64,000 bases of DNA from Gordionus sp. m RMFG-2023 (Eukaryota > Nematomorpha > Gordioida > Chordodea > Parachordodidae): the NCBI RefSeq assembly GCF_954871325.1, contig NC_088775.1:72269561-72333560 (forward strand), written 5' to 3'. Position numbers and translations under genes: made by a program. The notes beneath the pieces were generated by a model, which worked only from the letters and a program-made list of their open reading frames with translations, made no database searches and was not told where the DNA came from. Positions 9,716 to 21,700 of this stretch are shown here, in pieces (positions within the stretch are counted from its first letter, which is position 1; each line of letters starts with the position of its first letter).

Positions 9716-12700
9716 CTTCGAATTATTATTTAATTTTAAATGGATATAGTCAAATTCAGATATTTTGATATAATTGTGAGATTGTTCTTTGTTGATTATT
9801 CAAAATTCGGATCAATTATAAAAATTGTACTATCTATATCGAATCGTGATATCTTAAAAATAAGAAGTGGCATGGCAGAGTTTGGCCAATTTATTTATTG
9901 GGGTATATTATTTTTTATTACTTAAATAATTTTTTTAATATCTTTTTCTTTTTGGATAATAAATTGTTAATGTCCATTTATAAAGCTGATATTATTCAAT
10001 TTTTTATCTAGCCCATGTACAGGCTAATAGTGCGCACAAATTGAACGTTTCAAAACGCAATGCATTTTAAATCAATTCGTTTAAATTTGGCACATTTCCG
10101 CTTTGCGTTTAAAATTTAAAAAGCAAAATACTTTGCATTTTTGATAGTTTTTTTTAAATTTTGAAGTGATAGATTCGAAATAAAAAAAACCCTTATGATA
10201 GAATCTGATGAGATCATATGGAATCGAGAACAACCTGACTATAAAAATGTTGAAAGTTATAACATCACATTTACATACTCAATAATATTAGTTATCATTG
10301 CATAAATAATTTTATAATAATCGTTTATTCAAATAAATTCCTCAAAATTATATATTCAAATTTTTTCTTTCTCCTAAACACCCCTTCCCTTAGATACCTC
10401 AATCTAGGGAACTTGATTCATCTCCACTTGATTCAACAATTTTGAAACCTCTGTATCGTCATGGTCTCATACGGTCATGATTTGATTCAGATAGTATCTC
10501 ATGGTGATCGCCCTCACAAGCCCAGCATTGTTTTGGTCTAGGTTGACCATAAGGAACCATTCTTGCCGTTCGATCGTACCTTCGTGGAGTCTCCATTCTC
10601 ATATTATTTAGCAATTCTCCATATAGTCTAGTAGCTTATTCCCTTGCTAGCCTTAACCAGTTCGTTGAGGTCATTGATCCATCTAAAAGAAATAGCTACG
10701 AGTTGTGACACATGTAAAATGTGATCAAATGTACCAGCAAGACTAATGTACCAGCAAGAAACAAGGAAGATAAATGCCCAGAAACGAACTTGCGAAAGGA
10801 TATATATAGATTTTTTAGAATAGAAAAAATACTTTATCATGATAGATGCAGGTTTAAAATGGATAGATTGTCAGCGGTTTATCAACAAAAGTAGCCTTGG
10901 GCAAGATAAAAGATTTTGTAGGATAAATGATATGAGAATGGATACTCCACGAAGGTATGCTCGAACAGCAAGAATGGTTCCTTATGGTCAGCCTAGACCA
11001 AGACAATGCTGGGCTTGTGGGGGCGATCATCTGATGACGTACTGTCCGCATCAAATTAAGACCATCAATAATGAGACCGATCATGACGATATAGAATGAA
11101 GTTCCAAAATTGTTGAATCCAGTGGAGATAGTTCCCTAGATGGAGGCATCTAAGGGAAGGGGTATTGGAAAAGGAGAAAGAAAAAAAATTTGAATATATA
11201 ATTTTGAGGAATTTATTTGAAAAAACGATTATTATAAAATTATTTATGCCATGATAACTAATATTATTGAATATGCAAATGTGATATAAAAGTTGGGGAA
11301 AAAAAATAATTTTTGGATTAGTTTTTTTTACATTTATTGTAATGTAACATTTGGAGGTTATTATTCCAGGTATAAATATATAATGTTAAGTATAATAATG
11401 TAATTTGCTTAGCTTTAGAATTCCCTAGTTTTGATCCAGTATTTTATATCTTAAGAAAAGATTAAAAAATTTCAAAGACTAACTTAATAAAGAGAAACTT
11501 CGAATATAATGCTACTAAATACCAGTGTTTAGTGTTGTTAAACGGCTCGTTTTGAGCCGATTTTTAAAAACGGCTAACTCAATATTTTAACCAGAAAAAT
11601 ATTACGCAAAACTGAAGATTTTGCTCATAGAAGGAACAAAGGTTTAGACATATATTAATAAAATCTCGAGACTTAAGCAATATTTTTCTGGCTAAAATAT
11701 TCAGTTAGCCGTTTTTAAAAATCGGCTCAAAACGAGCCGCTACTTTTAAAAGTAGCGCGCTATCGCTACCGCTATCGTTATCAAATGAGTAGCGAGCTAT
11801 TAGCTACTTTTTACGCTATTTTGATTTTTTTAAAAATATTTTTTACATAACTTTATTTCCACAAATAAAATATTGGTATAAAAACATGACTATAATTTGT
11901 TACATATATGTACATAATTTAATATTGCACTTTATTAATAATAACATTTTGGTACTGTCATCCCCAAGTCTAGAGCGACGATCAGAAAGTATAAGCTTTG
12001 CCATACTAAATAATCGTTCAGCACTAGCACTTGAGGGCAACGCAGTATTAAATTTAATAAGCACACTTTTTATATGAAAAAATTCATCAAAGATATTTAA
12101 ATGAGTATTTTTAGATTTAATAAAAGCATCTAGAGGTTCAACTTATTATTATTATTATTTATTTCAAAAAAATCGTGTATGGAAAGCCGCGGTTTCGATC
12201 TTGCTATAGTATTAGTATCGTGGTTAAGCATGACATTTTTTTAAGTTACCATCATCCTATCAAGTTGCCCTTTAGATTCAGTCAAAACTAGGATGAACAT
12301 ACAGATCTGGAAATCTAATTTATATAAAGCGATTGTATTAATTATAAAATTAGAAGAATACCTTTTTAATTTTCAAAATTTAAATTTATCTGAGATTTAG
12401 ATTCATTTATAAAAAAATATTAAAATAGCATTAAATTATGGTAAATAAAGATTTTAAAAATATAATTATTATACACAAGGTAATTAATAATATATTAATT
12501 TTGAATTTTATATTAATACTATATTAATATTATAGATTGTGTTGTAAATTAAGCCAATTTAAATTATGGCTAATCAAGCAATAAATCATTCATTTTATAT
12601 AATTGTATAATAGAAAATAAAAAATAAAGTTTTGATCTTTTCTCAATGTCTTTTAGCATAGACTCTACCAGTAGTTGGCAAAATTTTCTTGCATCGAAAC

Positions 12701-15700
12701 CGATATCCAGTAGTAATTTTTTCTACAAGATTAAAGTATTTTTTGAATTTTGGGAAAGGATAATCTATATTTTTCTCATTTTCCAAGAAATTTCGCTATC
12801 TTCAACAATCTTATACATTTTTAATAACTAGATTTATAATATATAAATTTCAAAATTAAATTAAATAAAAAGATTAAAATTTAGATTTAATAAAAAATAT
12901 ATTTTAATAATTTTTAGATGTATTTATTATGTAAAATTGAAAGTAACGAGCTATCGCTATTTTCTAAAAAAAGTAGCCAGCTAAAGCTACCGCTACTGAA
13001 AAAAGTAGCGCGTAGCGCGCTATTTTAACAACACTGCTAAATACATCTACAGTATTGTGATGATTTAATGAAACATATTGACGATTAAATTAAAACCCAT
13101 CCATATAAAATTATAATCTTTGCAAAAATAATTAAAATAACAAAAGGAATAATAAAAGAAATTTCAATAATGCTTTGTCTATATTTTAATTATTTTTGCA
13201 AAGATTATAATTTTATATGGATGATTTTTAATTTAATTGTCAATATGTTTCATTAAATCATCACAACACTGTAATGCTGATTTGTTGGTAGGTATTAATG
13301 AAGTAACATTCCCCTTTAGTAGATGAAGAAAAAATGAATTTGATAACAATAATTATTTATACAAACTTAAAGTTTCTGACCCATAAAATATCTAAATAAA
13401 AAATTAATAAATAATAGATAAAAATAAGTCTTGGCTTTTCTTCTAATATATTTATTAATCTATTAATACCATTTGAATTTGACATAACATCTATATTGCT
13501 AGTGGTTTATCAGCAATAGTTAGTTGCATAAAATTTAACCACTATCGATACCACTTTTTGGAGGCCGATCCGATATTAAATTGACATCGGCCGATAACTG
13601 ATCCGAAATCATATCTAATTTTGTATTCGTAAACATCTAATTTAATTTTTAATGCATATAGTGTTACAGAATCGTTCCATTTGAGTTGATTTTTAGAAAC
13701 GGCTAACTCACTATTCTATCGAGAAAAATATTACGCAAACCTGAAGATTTACTCATAGCTGGCACAAAGGTTTGGACATCTCTTAGCGAAATCTCAAGGC
13801 ATAAGAAATATTTATTTGGCTAAAATACTAAGTTAGCCATTTTTAAAAATCAGTTCATATAGAGCAATTTTGCATTACTACATACATCTACTCTTCTTAT
13901 AATATAACTATATAATTTAACTATAACAAAACATAAATCATTTAAATATATTATAATGATCAGTTATAGTTTATATTCATAATCTAAAAGTATATAAAAT
14001 ATTTTTATTGATAAATCCCTTATTTATATAATAACATTAATCTATTTACATTATAAGCAACATACAAATATATTATAAAATTTGAAATAAATTTTTTAAA
14101 AATTAAGATCCCATTTTATCGAATAGAAAATTTTTACAATATTAGCTGATAACCGATATTCTAAAAAATGACATATCGGCCCGATCCGATCCTATATAAA
14201 ATATCGGTATATCCCTCATTCTCGATATTTATATTGATGCATGCCTTGTGAACCGAAGGCCTGTCTACTTCCTCCTTATAAAGTTGGTCTTTGTAATTTT
14301 TTCTTAAGATATAAATTACTGGCATCAAAACAAAGGAATTACAAAGCTAAGCTAATTAAATTAATATACTTAATAATCTTATATATTTATATCTGGAACA
14401 AATAACCGATAAATGTTCCATAACAAATGTTTTTTATGAGGATATTATTGATTCCATATAATCTCCTCAGGTTCTTTCATTTCTGCAAATTCTTAGTAAT
14501 ATCTTCACTCCATGGGCTAAAAATATTATTGTATTATTTAATATAAATATTTTTGATTTTTAATTTAGTATCCATATTCTATCACATCAAAATAAAAATA
14601 AAAAAACGTAAAATATTTTACTTTTTAATAAATAATTTTAAACGCAAAACGGAAATGTGCCTAATTTAAACGAATGCATTGAGTTTTGAAATGCTGCCTT
14701 GAAACGTTCAAGTTGTGCGCACTATAAGACTGCATTTATAGTAAGTGCGATTCGCTATGTTATTTACATAATCAAGCTAATAATAGGCATAATTTATAAA
14801 TACTGAGAGAAATAATGAAATTGCGACAGCTGTTTACGTAGATTTCAAAAGGTACTATCATTTTAAGGAATGATTTCGTTAGCGATTAATTTGGCATCGC
14901 TAGAGCGAAAGCGTTTACTATAGATGCAGCGTAATCTACTAACTACCAGAGCGTTCTAGCGTTTAAAAAAATGAGCCCTTTATGTCATTATAAAATAAAT
15001 TAAAACTTACTAAACAACTATTCCTTTATGACATGGAAATTATTATGTATCAATTCTCAATTATTAAGCAGGCCATAAAAATTTAATTGGCAAACGATCG
15101 AGATACTTTATGAAAACGATATTTGCAACGCTCGATTTTTGTCTTCCTATCTTTTCTTATAATGAGCTCGTTACGCTAGCACGTTCTGGTATAGCCTTAG
15201 CCTAAAAAATTCATTGATAGTTTAAAAAAAATTATTTAATATATTTTAAAATAAAATATAATAATAAATATAATATACACACATGGTTAAAAACTTAAAA
15301 ATTACAAGTTGAATGATTTCATGGATAAATTTTAGATAATAAAAGTGAATCGGGATAACTATATGGGCTAGGTTTTTAAACTATGGACTGGCTCGATGGG
15401 GTCTTTATTCGACTCCTAGGTGACCGCCAGCTAGCCTTTTCAAATTAAAGAACTCATTTGCTCATTTTATTTTTATTAAAAGAAAATACAAATATTTTCC
15501 ACAGTTTGGAGAATGAGAATAGTTTTTGAAAATTAAAGCGACTCGTATAATGATATAATAATACTTAGATTGGCGATTCATTTATTTAAATATCTATCAA
15601 TATTAATCAGCAGGTGGAACACCATCATTATTTTACAAATACGCAATTTTTTTTTCTTTTTTAAATCAAAGTTTCATTTATATAAGGCTGCGTCCAAAAT

Positions 15701-18700
15701 CATAAAAATATAGATAAATAAAAAAAAAAATTTTGAAGAAAAAAATAACAGACTAATTTTAATGTAAAAATAAAATGGTGTCCAATTTCATTTTTCGGTA
15801 TTAATAAAAATTAATTTTTTTAAAAAAAATAATTTAAAAAAATAAATTCGAATAAAAATTTTTTTTTTTATTTCATAAAAAAATAGTAAGTACAATTTTT
15901 AATACTTATCTTATCTAGCACGTTGGTCATGGACCTGCCCAAAATGAGCGAACGTGAATTACTATAGAGGCCCTATCCTCCATAATAATTATGCCGATTT
16001 TTTCCTCAAGGATACCAACAAACCTTGTAACCCAGGTATAATTATTAAGAGGAGTGGAACTCACCCAATCCAATAATAATAATAGCGTAGGGAATAAGAT
16101 TATGAGCATATTTTAAAAGAAAAAAATAGTAGTACTGTATCATCCAATACAAATTATTAGTTATTTTTCTAAAAAATTATTTTTTTATTGTTAGTCTTGA
16201 ATTATTATTATTATTATGATTATTAAATTTCATTTAGTTTATTTACGATTTGTTCCCAATTATTTAGTTAGAAGATATAATTATATTTAATTTTTATAAT
16301 TATTTAGTTAAAAAATATGTATCTATTTAAACTATTAGACCTTAAATCTCATAATGTAATGTAATCTATTTGGAAATTTTCTTAAAATGTGCACTAATTT
16401 AATCTGCCTTCATTTACTATAGCCCTATTCAAATAACTTCAACTCTTAGATATATATCAAAGCAATATATGAAATTGTATTTTTAAATAATAAAATAAAA
16501 TAACTTAACTTACTCATCTTTACTTGTTATATATCAAAGTAATATATGAAATTGTATTTTTAAATAATATACTAAAATAAAATTTAATTTACTCTTCTTT
16601 ACTTGTTACATTCTCAGCAATTATTCGTCAAATGTTCGTATATAAGTCTTAATGCGATTTTGTAAGTTTACTATCCAACGAAGCACGTTTTATGAATTCC
16701 CAAGATAGATCTATGTCCGATAATGATCGATTTATTCTACCAAACCAACTATTTTTGTAGGATAGGAAAGGTTTGAGAGATGATTCTTCCAAAGGGGTAA
16801 TAAAAAGGGCTTGATATACTAGGTTGATTGGGGCTTGTCTGAGAATGTGCCCTAATATTTCGATTTTCCTATATTCACATGGTCTATATATAGATGTCAC
16901 ATCTGGACCAATGATTATGATTAGAAGTATTATACAGGTAGAAAGTTTTGGTAATATATCTAAGACATTTGTTAATGAAAGTTTGCATCTTTTTACTTTC
17001 TTGTTTGGTATCTTTCCAAGTTTCTATACCATAGATTAAGGAGGGGAATATTAAAGTTTTAAATAATCGAATCTTTAAAGGAATTGATATTTGATTCGAA
17101 CTCCATATTTTCATAAAAGATCTATATTTCAGTCTGCCTTTATTTAATTTAGCTATTAGGTCTAGTTTAGTATTTCCTTTTCTATCCAGTATCACTCCTA
17201 GATATTTTAATTGTTGAACTTCTTCTATTTTTCTCCCTTGTATCGTTAGATTCATGCTTGGAGGGGAGAATATTGATGTCATCAACTTTGTTTTATCAAT
17301 ATTTATTTTTAAACCAAAAAAATCAGCAACTTGGGTCATCATGTCCACTAGCAATTGGAGGTGTGATATAGAATCTCCTATAATGCAAATATCATCGGCA
17401 AAAGCAAGAATATTAAATTTCGCGATGGGAATCTGAGCTAAATATTGTTTAGTCACTCTTTTTATGATATAGTTTGTAATAAAATTAAAAAGAAGAGGAG
17501 AAAGGACACATCCCTGTTTCAGACCTATCTTAACTGGTATTTTTGTTGATTTATGACCCGCATGGATAATTTGTATCGAGTAATCATTATAGATATTTTT
17601 TAATATTTTTACCAAAGAAGTTGGAGTATTAACTTCTTCTAATGCTTTCCATAAACTACCATGAATAATCGTATCAAAAGCTTTCCTAAAATCAAGAGCT
17701 ATAATTATTAATTGCCTTTTCCGTATTATAGATTTCTCTATTTGTATCTTTAAGTTGAGAATAGCTTCAAGAGCATTATGTCCCTTTCTAAATGAAACTA
17801 TTGAATCCACATAATCTCGTTCTATAAAAGGTTTGAGTCGATTTAGGATAATGTTAGTGAAAATCTTATATATTATAGAATTTAGTGAAATTCCTCTCCA
17901 ATCCTCTAGAGTTTTAGGGTACTTAGTTTTTGGAAAATTAATTAGGTTAGCCGGTAGCCAATCACTAGAGCAGATCCCTTCCTTCCATACTCTCGATATG
18001 ATAGGGAATAGTATTTCGTCGGATAATATGGGGTCCGTTTTTAAATATTCACTACGAATATTATCTTGACCACACGCCTTGTGATTTTTTAGTTTCTTTA
18101 TTATATTTATTATTTCACTCTTGATAGGGTCTATGATTCTATTTGTATTTTGGAATAAGGTAGAGAGGGAAGAATGTGTAGATAAAGATGTAGTATTATG
18201 AGTAATATTATCTTGTGGGAGAAATAATTGTGGGGGCCAGAGGTGAAATGGATGGAATGATGAATGGAAGACTCACTTTGGTTTGGTAAATGTAATAATT
18301 TTGATGGCAAGAGATTATAGGAAGAAGAGTTTTGAGGGCATAGATCAGAAGGCCATTTAGGAGGGTTCTAGTGTAATTGCACCTGAGGAGGCCAGGAGTT
18401 TGGGGTAGATGAATTTTGGTCAATGGGAGATTCTAAATTTAAGTTGTTCGTAGAGTTAGATAAAAGATTTGAGATATAAGAATTTTGAGCGGGAAGGTAT
18501 TGGGGAAGTCCAAGGTTTAACAGATTTGGAGGCCAGAAACTTGAGGTAGATGGATTTTGATCAATGGGAGATATTACTATTTGGTTATTTGATGTAGAGG
18601 AGGGTTCATTACTATTAAATATTTTAGAGTAATGTGAAACCCATATTTTCATTTGTATCTCTGGATCTGTAATTTCTTTTGAGTTGTGACTAAGTTTAAA

Positions 18701-21700
18701 AAATTGCTCTTTTTTGAAAGAAGTGAAGGATTTCAATAATTTAAAAGCTTTATATGAATCATTTGCACTGAACGAATTACTTATCTCAGTGGCACGATCC
18801 TCAAGGAATTTCCTCTTATCTCTTCTGAGTTTATGACTTATATCGTTTAGGATATACATAGCTCTGTTTCTCCTATAATGACCACTCCCCACTAGATTTG
18901 AAATAAGATAAATTAAAAATACGTATTTTTAATTTTTGGAAGGCAATTAATAATTCCTCTATCTGCTGTTAATTTTTATAAATTTACTAACCCAAACGAT
19001 TTTAGCCTTTTATATTAATATATTTTTTAGTGTCAGAATATAATTTTATGGAAAGCATAAGAGTGTACATGAACCTCTGGTGCAAAAATGACTAAAATTC
19101 AGAATTCAATTTATCTAAAAGAGAATGTTGAAAAACTGAGTCAAGTTTTAAATTGACATAGACAAATGTAAAATATTTAAAGACATAAATATAAAATAGT
19201 TTTTTATTTATAAAATTATATATTTTAATAGGCTGCACAATACCTTAATGAAATCAAAATATTGAAATTGCTTCATTTGAGGATACTATAATTTCTGTAT
19301 TTTATTTTATTTTATTTTATTTTATATTCTATTATATTTATTATTGAACAAAAGCTAGATCAAGATATTTCTAATAAAGAAAATGAAAACCCCATAAATA
19401 TTAATAAAAATATTCCTATTCCATCTATTAAAAGAAAAAAATTAAAAATTATTGAATCTGAAAGAACAGTAATGTTAAAAGGTAAAATAATTTTATAATA
19501 AATAATATTATTATAAAAAATAGATATTTTAGATTCAAACAAACTGAAGAAGATCAATGATAAACACCATATGATGGGGTTTTATCAATCTTATTTAAAT
19601 CACACAAATGCACTGTCAATAGAAGATATATTTAAATTTAAAAAATTATTTATGTAAAATATTTAAATTTTGTATTATATTAACTCATATATAATAATTT
19701 ATATTTAATATGGAAAAATTATATTCCTAATAAGTCATTAAAAACAATTATTATATCAGGTTTTCCAACTGTTTATTTAATATTGATACAATTATTTACA
19801 ACATATATGTATTTATTAATTATACAAATAATATTTAATTATCACCATTATCAATAATATAATAATCTACATATAAATGTAACAATAGTAGCTACTGATG
19901 ATTTGCTAATTTTTGCAAATAAGGCTATTTTTCTATAACTCATTCCTGTTGTCAAATATCTAAAAATATTAAGCTAATTTATTAAAAAAATAAAAATCAT
20001 ACACAAGAGTTATATAAAGCCTATTCTTCATACTAATATTGTTTTTATGTATGACTTTAGGGGTCTTTATTTCATTCACGTTAGAATATAATTAAAAGTT
20101 TCCACATGCATGTGAAATGTCTCACGGAATTTATCAGGATTTTAAAGTATAATGTCAAATATTTTAAAAAGTCCTTGATCTACATAATGAATAATATATT
20201 TATTAATATTCTAATTATAATATACACCTAAATTTGAAATATCTGTAGTCGTATCTCCAAATATTATATAATAAATAACTAATAATTGAATCATATCAAG
20301 CATTTCAAATATTTAATTTTTTATTTTAATTTTGTTAAAACTTAAATGTGTCCAAATTGTTTTGTTATTAATTTGCGAAAATTTTCAAATTTTAACGATT
20401 TTTTAAAAACATTTTGGACGCAGCCTAATAAAAAAAAAGGAAATTAAAATGGCGTATCACCAGCTGATTTGTATTCAACGACACTTCAAAAATGTATTTT
20501 AATAAATGAATAATTAGTCTGTAGTATTGTTAAACGGCTAGATTTAAAAAAAAGGCTAACCAAATATATTAGCCAAAAAATATAATGCAAACCTCAAAAT
20601 TTTGTTAATAGAGGTCCAAACCTTTCTGCCATCTATGAGCAAATTTTCCAGTCTTGCCTAATATTTTTTGGCTAATATATTGGGTTAGCCGTTATTAAAA
20701 ATCGAGCCGCTTAACAACACTAACAGTCTATGTGAGTTTTAAATGTCACCGAGACATAATATAATCAACACTTGACTGATAAACGCTACATAATAAATGG
20801 GACCAATTAAAGCCAGATGATCGCCAACTTATTGTAGGTTTGGTAATGCAATAATCATGAGGAACGATCAAAATGTATGATTCAACCTCAATTTGGCAAT
20901 TAGCTGATTCCCATTAGTCCCGTAGCATTTTATATATACGATGGTCAGTTTAATGTTATAATACTTTCAGATAATCGGAATCACTTGAAAATCTTTAGTC
21001 CCTTATGCCCCCCAAAAACGTAACGCCACGATTTTTTTCTAGCCCGTAAACTTCATATCTCATTCAACCTCGCAAATTTTATATGAAAATTACGATGGTC
21101 AGTTTAATGTTATAATATTTTCAGATATTCGGTATCACTTGAAAATCTTTAGTCCCTCCCCCCAAAGACGTGACACCACTATTTTTTTCGGTCCCATAAA
21201 CTTCATACCTCAATATATAATCATATCCAACAATTTAATTAAATTAACCCAGTAGCGTAGCCGGAGGAGCGCCAAATGCTTTAATTTTTTTTTAACTCAT
21301 AAGCCTAAATTTTCTGTTTCAGCAAGCTTATATTTCCTATTATGGCGAGTCTACATTTCCTCTTTTTTTCACTCATGTGAACGTTCGGTCTCGGTTCTCA
21401 ATAGAATAAAGCAATACTTAAACAAAACTATGAAGCCTCGCAGGCGCGTACGCAGCGGGTGGGGACAACCCCCCCCCCCCCAAAGCCAAAAAAGGCAGAT
21501 GCCGGATTATATTTTTAATATTATTGTTAAAATTAATTTATATTTGTTAATATTTATTCCTATCTCATATATATATTAATTACATTTATTTATCACATTG
21601 ATCTACTAAGTTATTTTATCAATTAATTTCGATTTTAAGTTTTTCTTGGCGTAATTTACCTATTTTCAAATTTTAGTGGCGTATTATTTATCTAAATTTC

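Larger units (their letters stand above)
11523..13036 (-). mobile_element. hAT element with perfect 8-bp target duplication
   Basis: The ends CAGTGTT...AACAACACTG are flanked on both sides by ctaaatac (11,515-11,522 and 13,037-13,044), a perfect 8-bp duplication. Subterminal regions are full of GTAGC/GCGCGCTA repeats in both orientations. The interior retains only the C-terminal end of a minus-strand transposase, so the 1,514-bp copy is an internal-deletion derivative mobilised in trans. Confidence 0.88.
10030..14722. mobile_element. Long TIR pair flanked by TA (Tc1/mariner-like outer element)
   Basis: The left end GTGCGCACAAATTGAACG and the inverse of the right end GTGCGCACAACTTGAACG match over roughly 90 bp at about 80%. 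Shared blocks include GGCACATTTCCG and TTGCGTTTAAAATT. Both ends are flanked by TA. No transposase of its own is visible; the 4.7 kb between the ends is occupied by later insertions (a gag palindrome, a hAT, small TIR elements). The superfamily call rests only on the TA flanks. Confidence 0.55.
16200..18892 (-). mobile_element. 5'-truncated LINE, minus strand
   Basis: The coding part runs 18,892 to 16,649 on the minus strand. The 3' UTR beyond it includes two direct copies of about 80 bp (16,451-16,610), and an (ATT)n run at 16,200-16,216 may be the 3' tail. The 5' end is cut in the linker between endonuclease and reverse transcriptase. The protein is similar block by block to the LINE at 53.2-56.2 kb, so the two are members of one clade. 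Confidence 0.8.
15686..20425. mobile_element. PIF/Harbinger-like TIR element with TAA duplication
   Basis: The ends GGCTGCGTCCAAAAT and ATTTTGGACGCAGCC are perfect 15-bp inverted repeats, each flanked by TAA (15,683-15,685 and 20,426-20,428). A 3-bp TWA duplication and GG-initial TIRs are characteristic of PIF/Harbinger. The interior holds a minus-strand LINE (16.2-18.9 kb). Some plus-strand codons at 19,345-19,660 (for example KENENPINI, KHHMMGFYQSYLNHTNALS) may be remnants of its own genes. No DDE transposase or Myb-like partner could be recognised. A fragment with the same end sequence occurs at 35,291-35,372. Confidence 0.7.
15565..20515. repeat. MITE split by the Harbinger-like insertion
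   Basis: The left arm at 15,565-15,640 (GATTGGCGATTCATTTATTT, ATCAGCAGGTGG) and the inverted right arm at 20,440-20,515 (GGCGTATCACCAGCTGATT, AATAAATGAATAATTAGTC) are the two ends of one small palindromic family. The family is also seen at 29,525-29,746 and, as a single arm, at 53,114-53,200. The 4.7-kb Harbinger-like element lies between them, close to the centre of the palindrome. Confidence 0.6.

Noticed and set aside
9740-9925. Plus-strand 61-residue frame next to TBC exon 4
   Set aside because: No domain, AT-rich, intronic, and on the opposite strand.
16824-18069. Plus-strand frames of 60-78 residues
   Set aside because: Antisense shadows of the minus-strand LINE.
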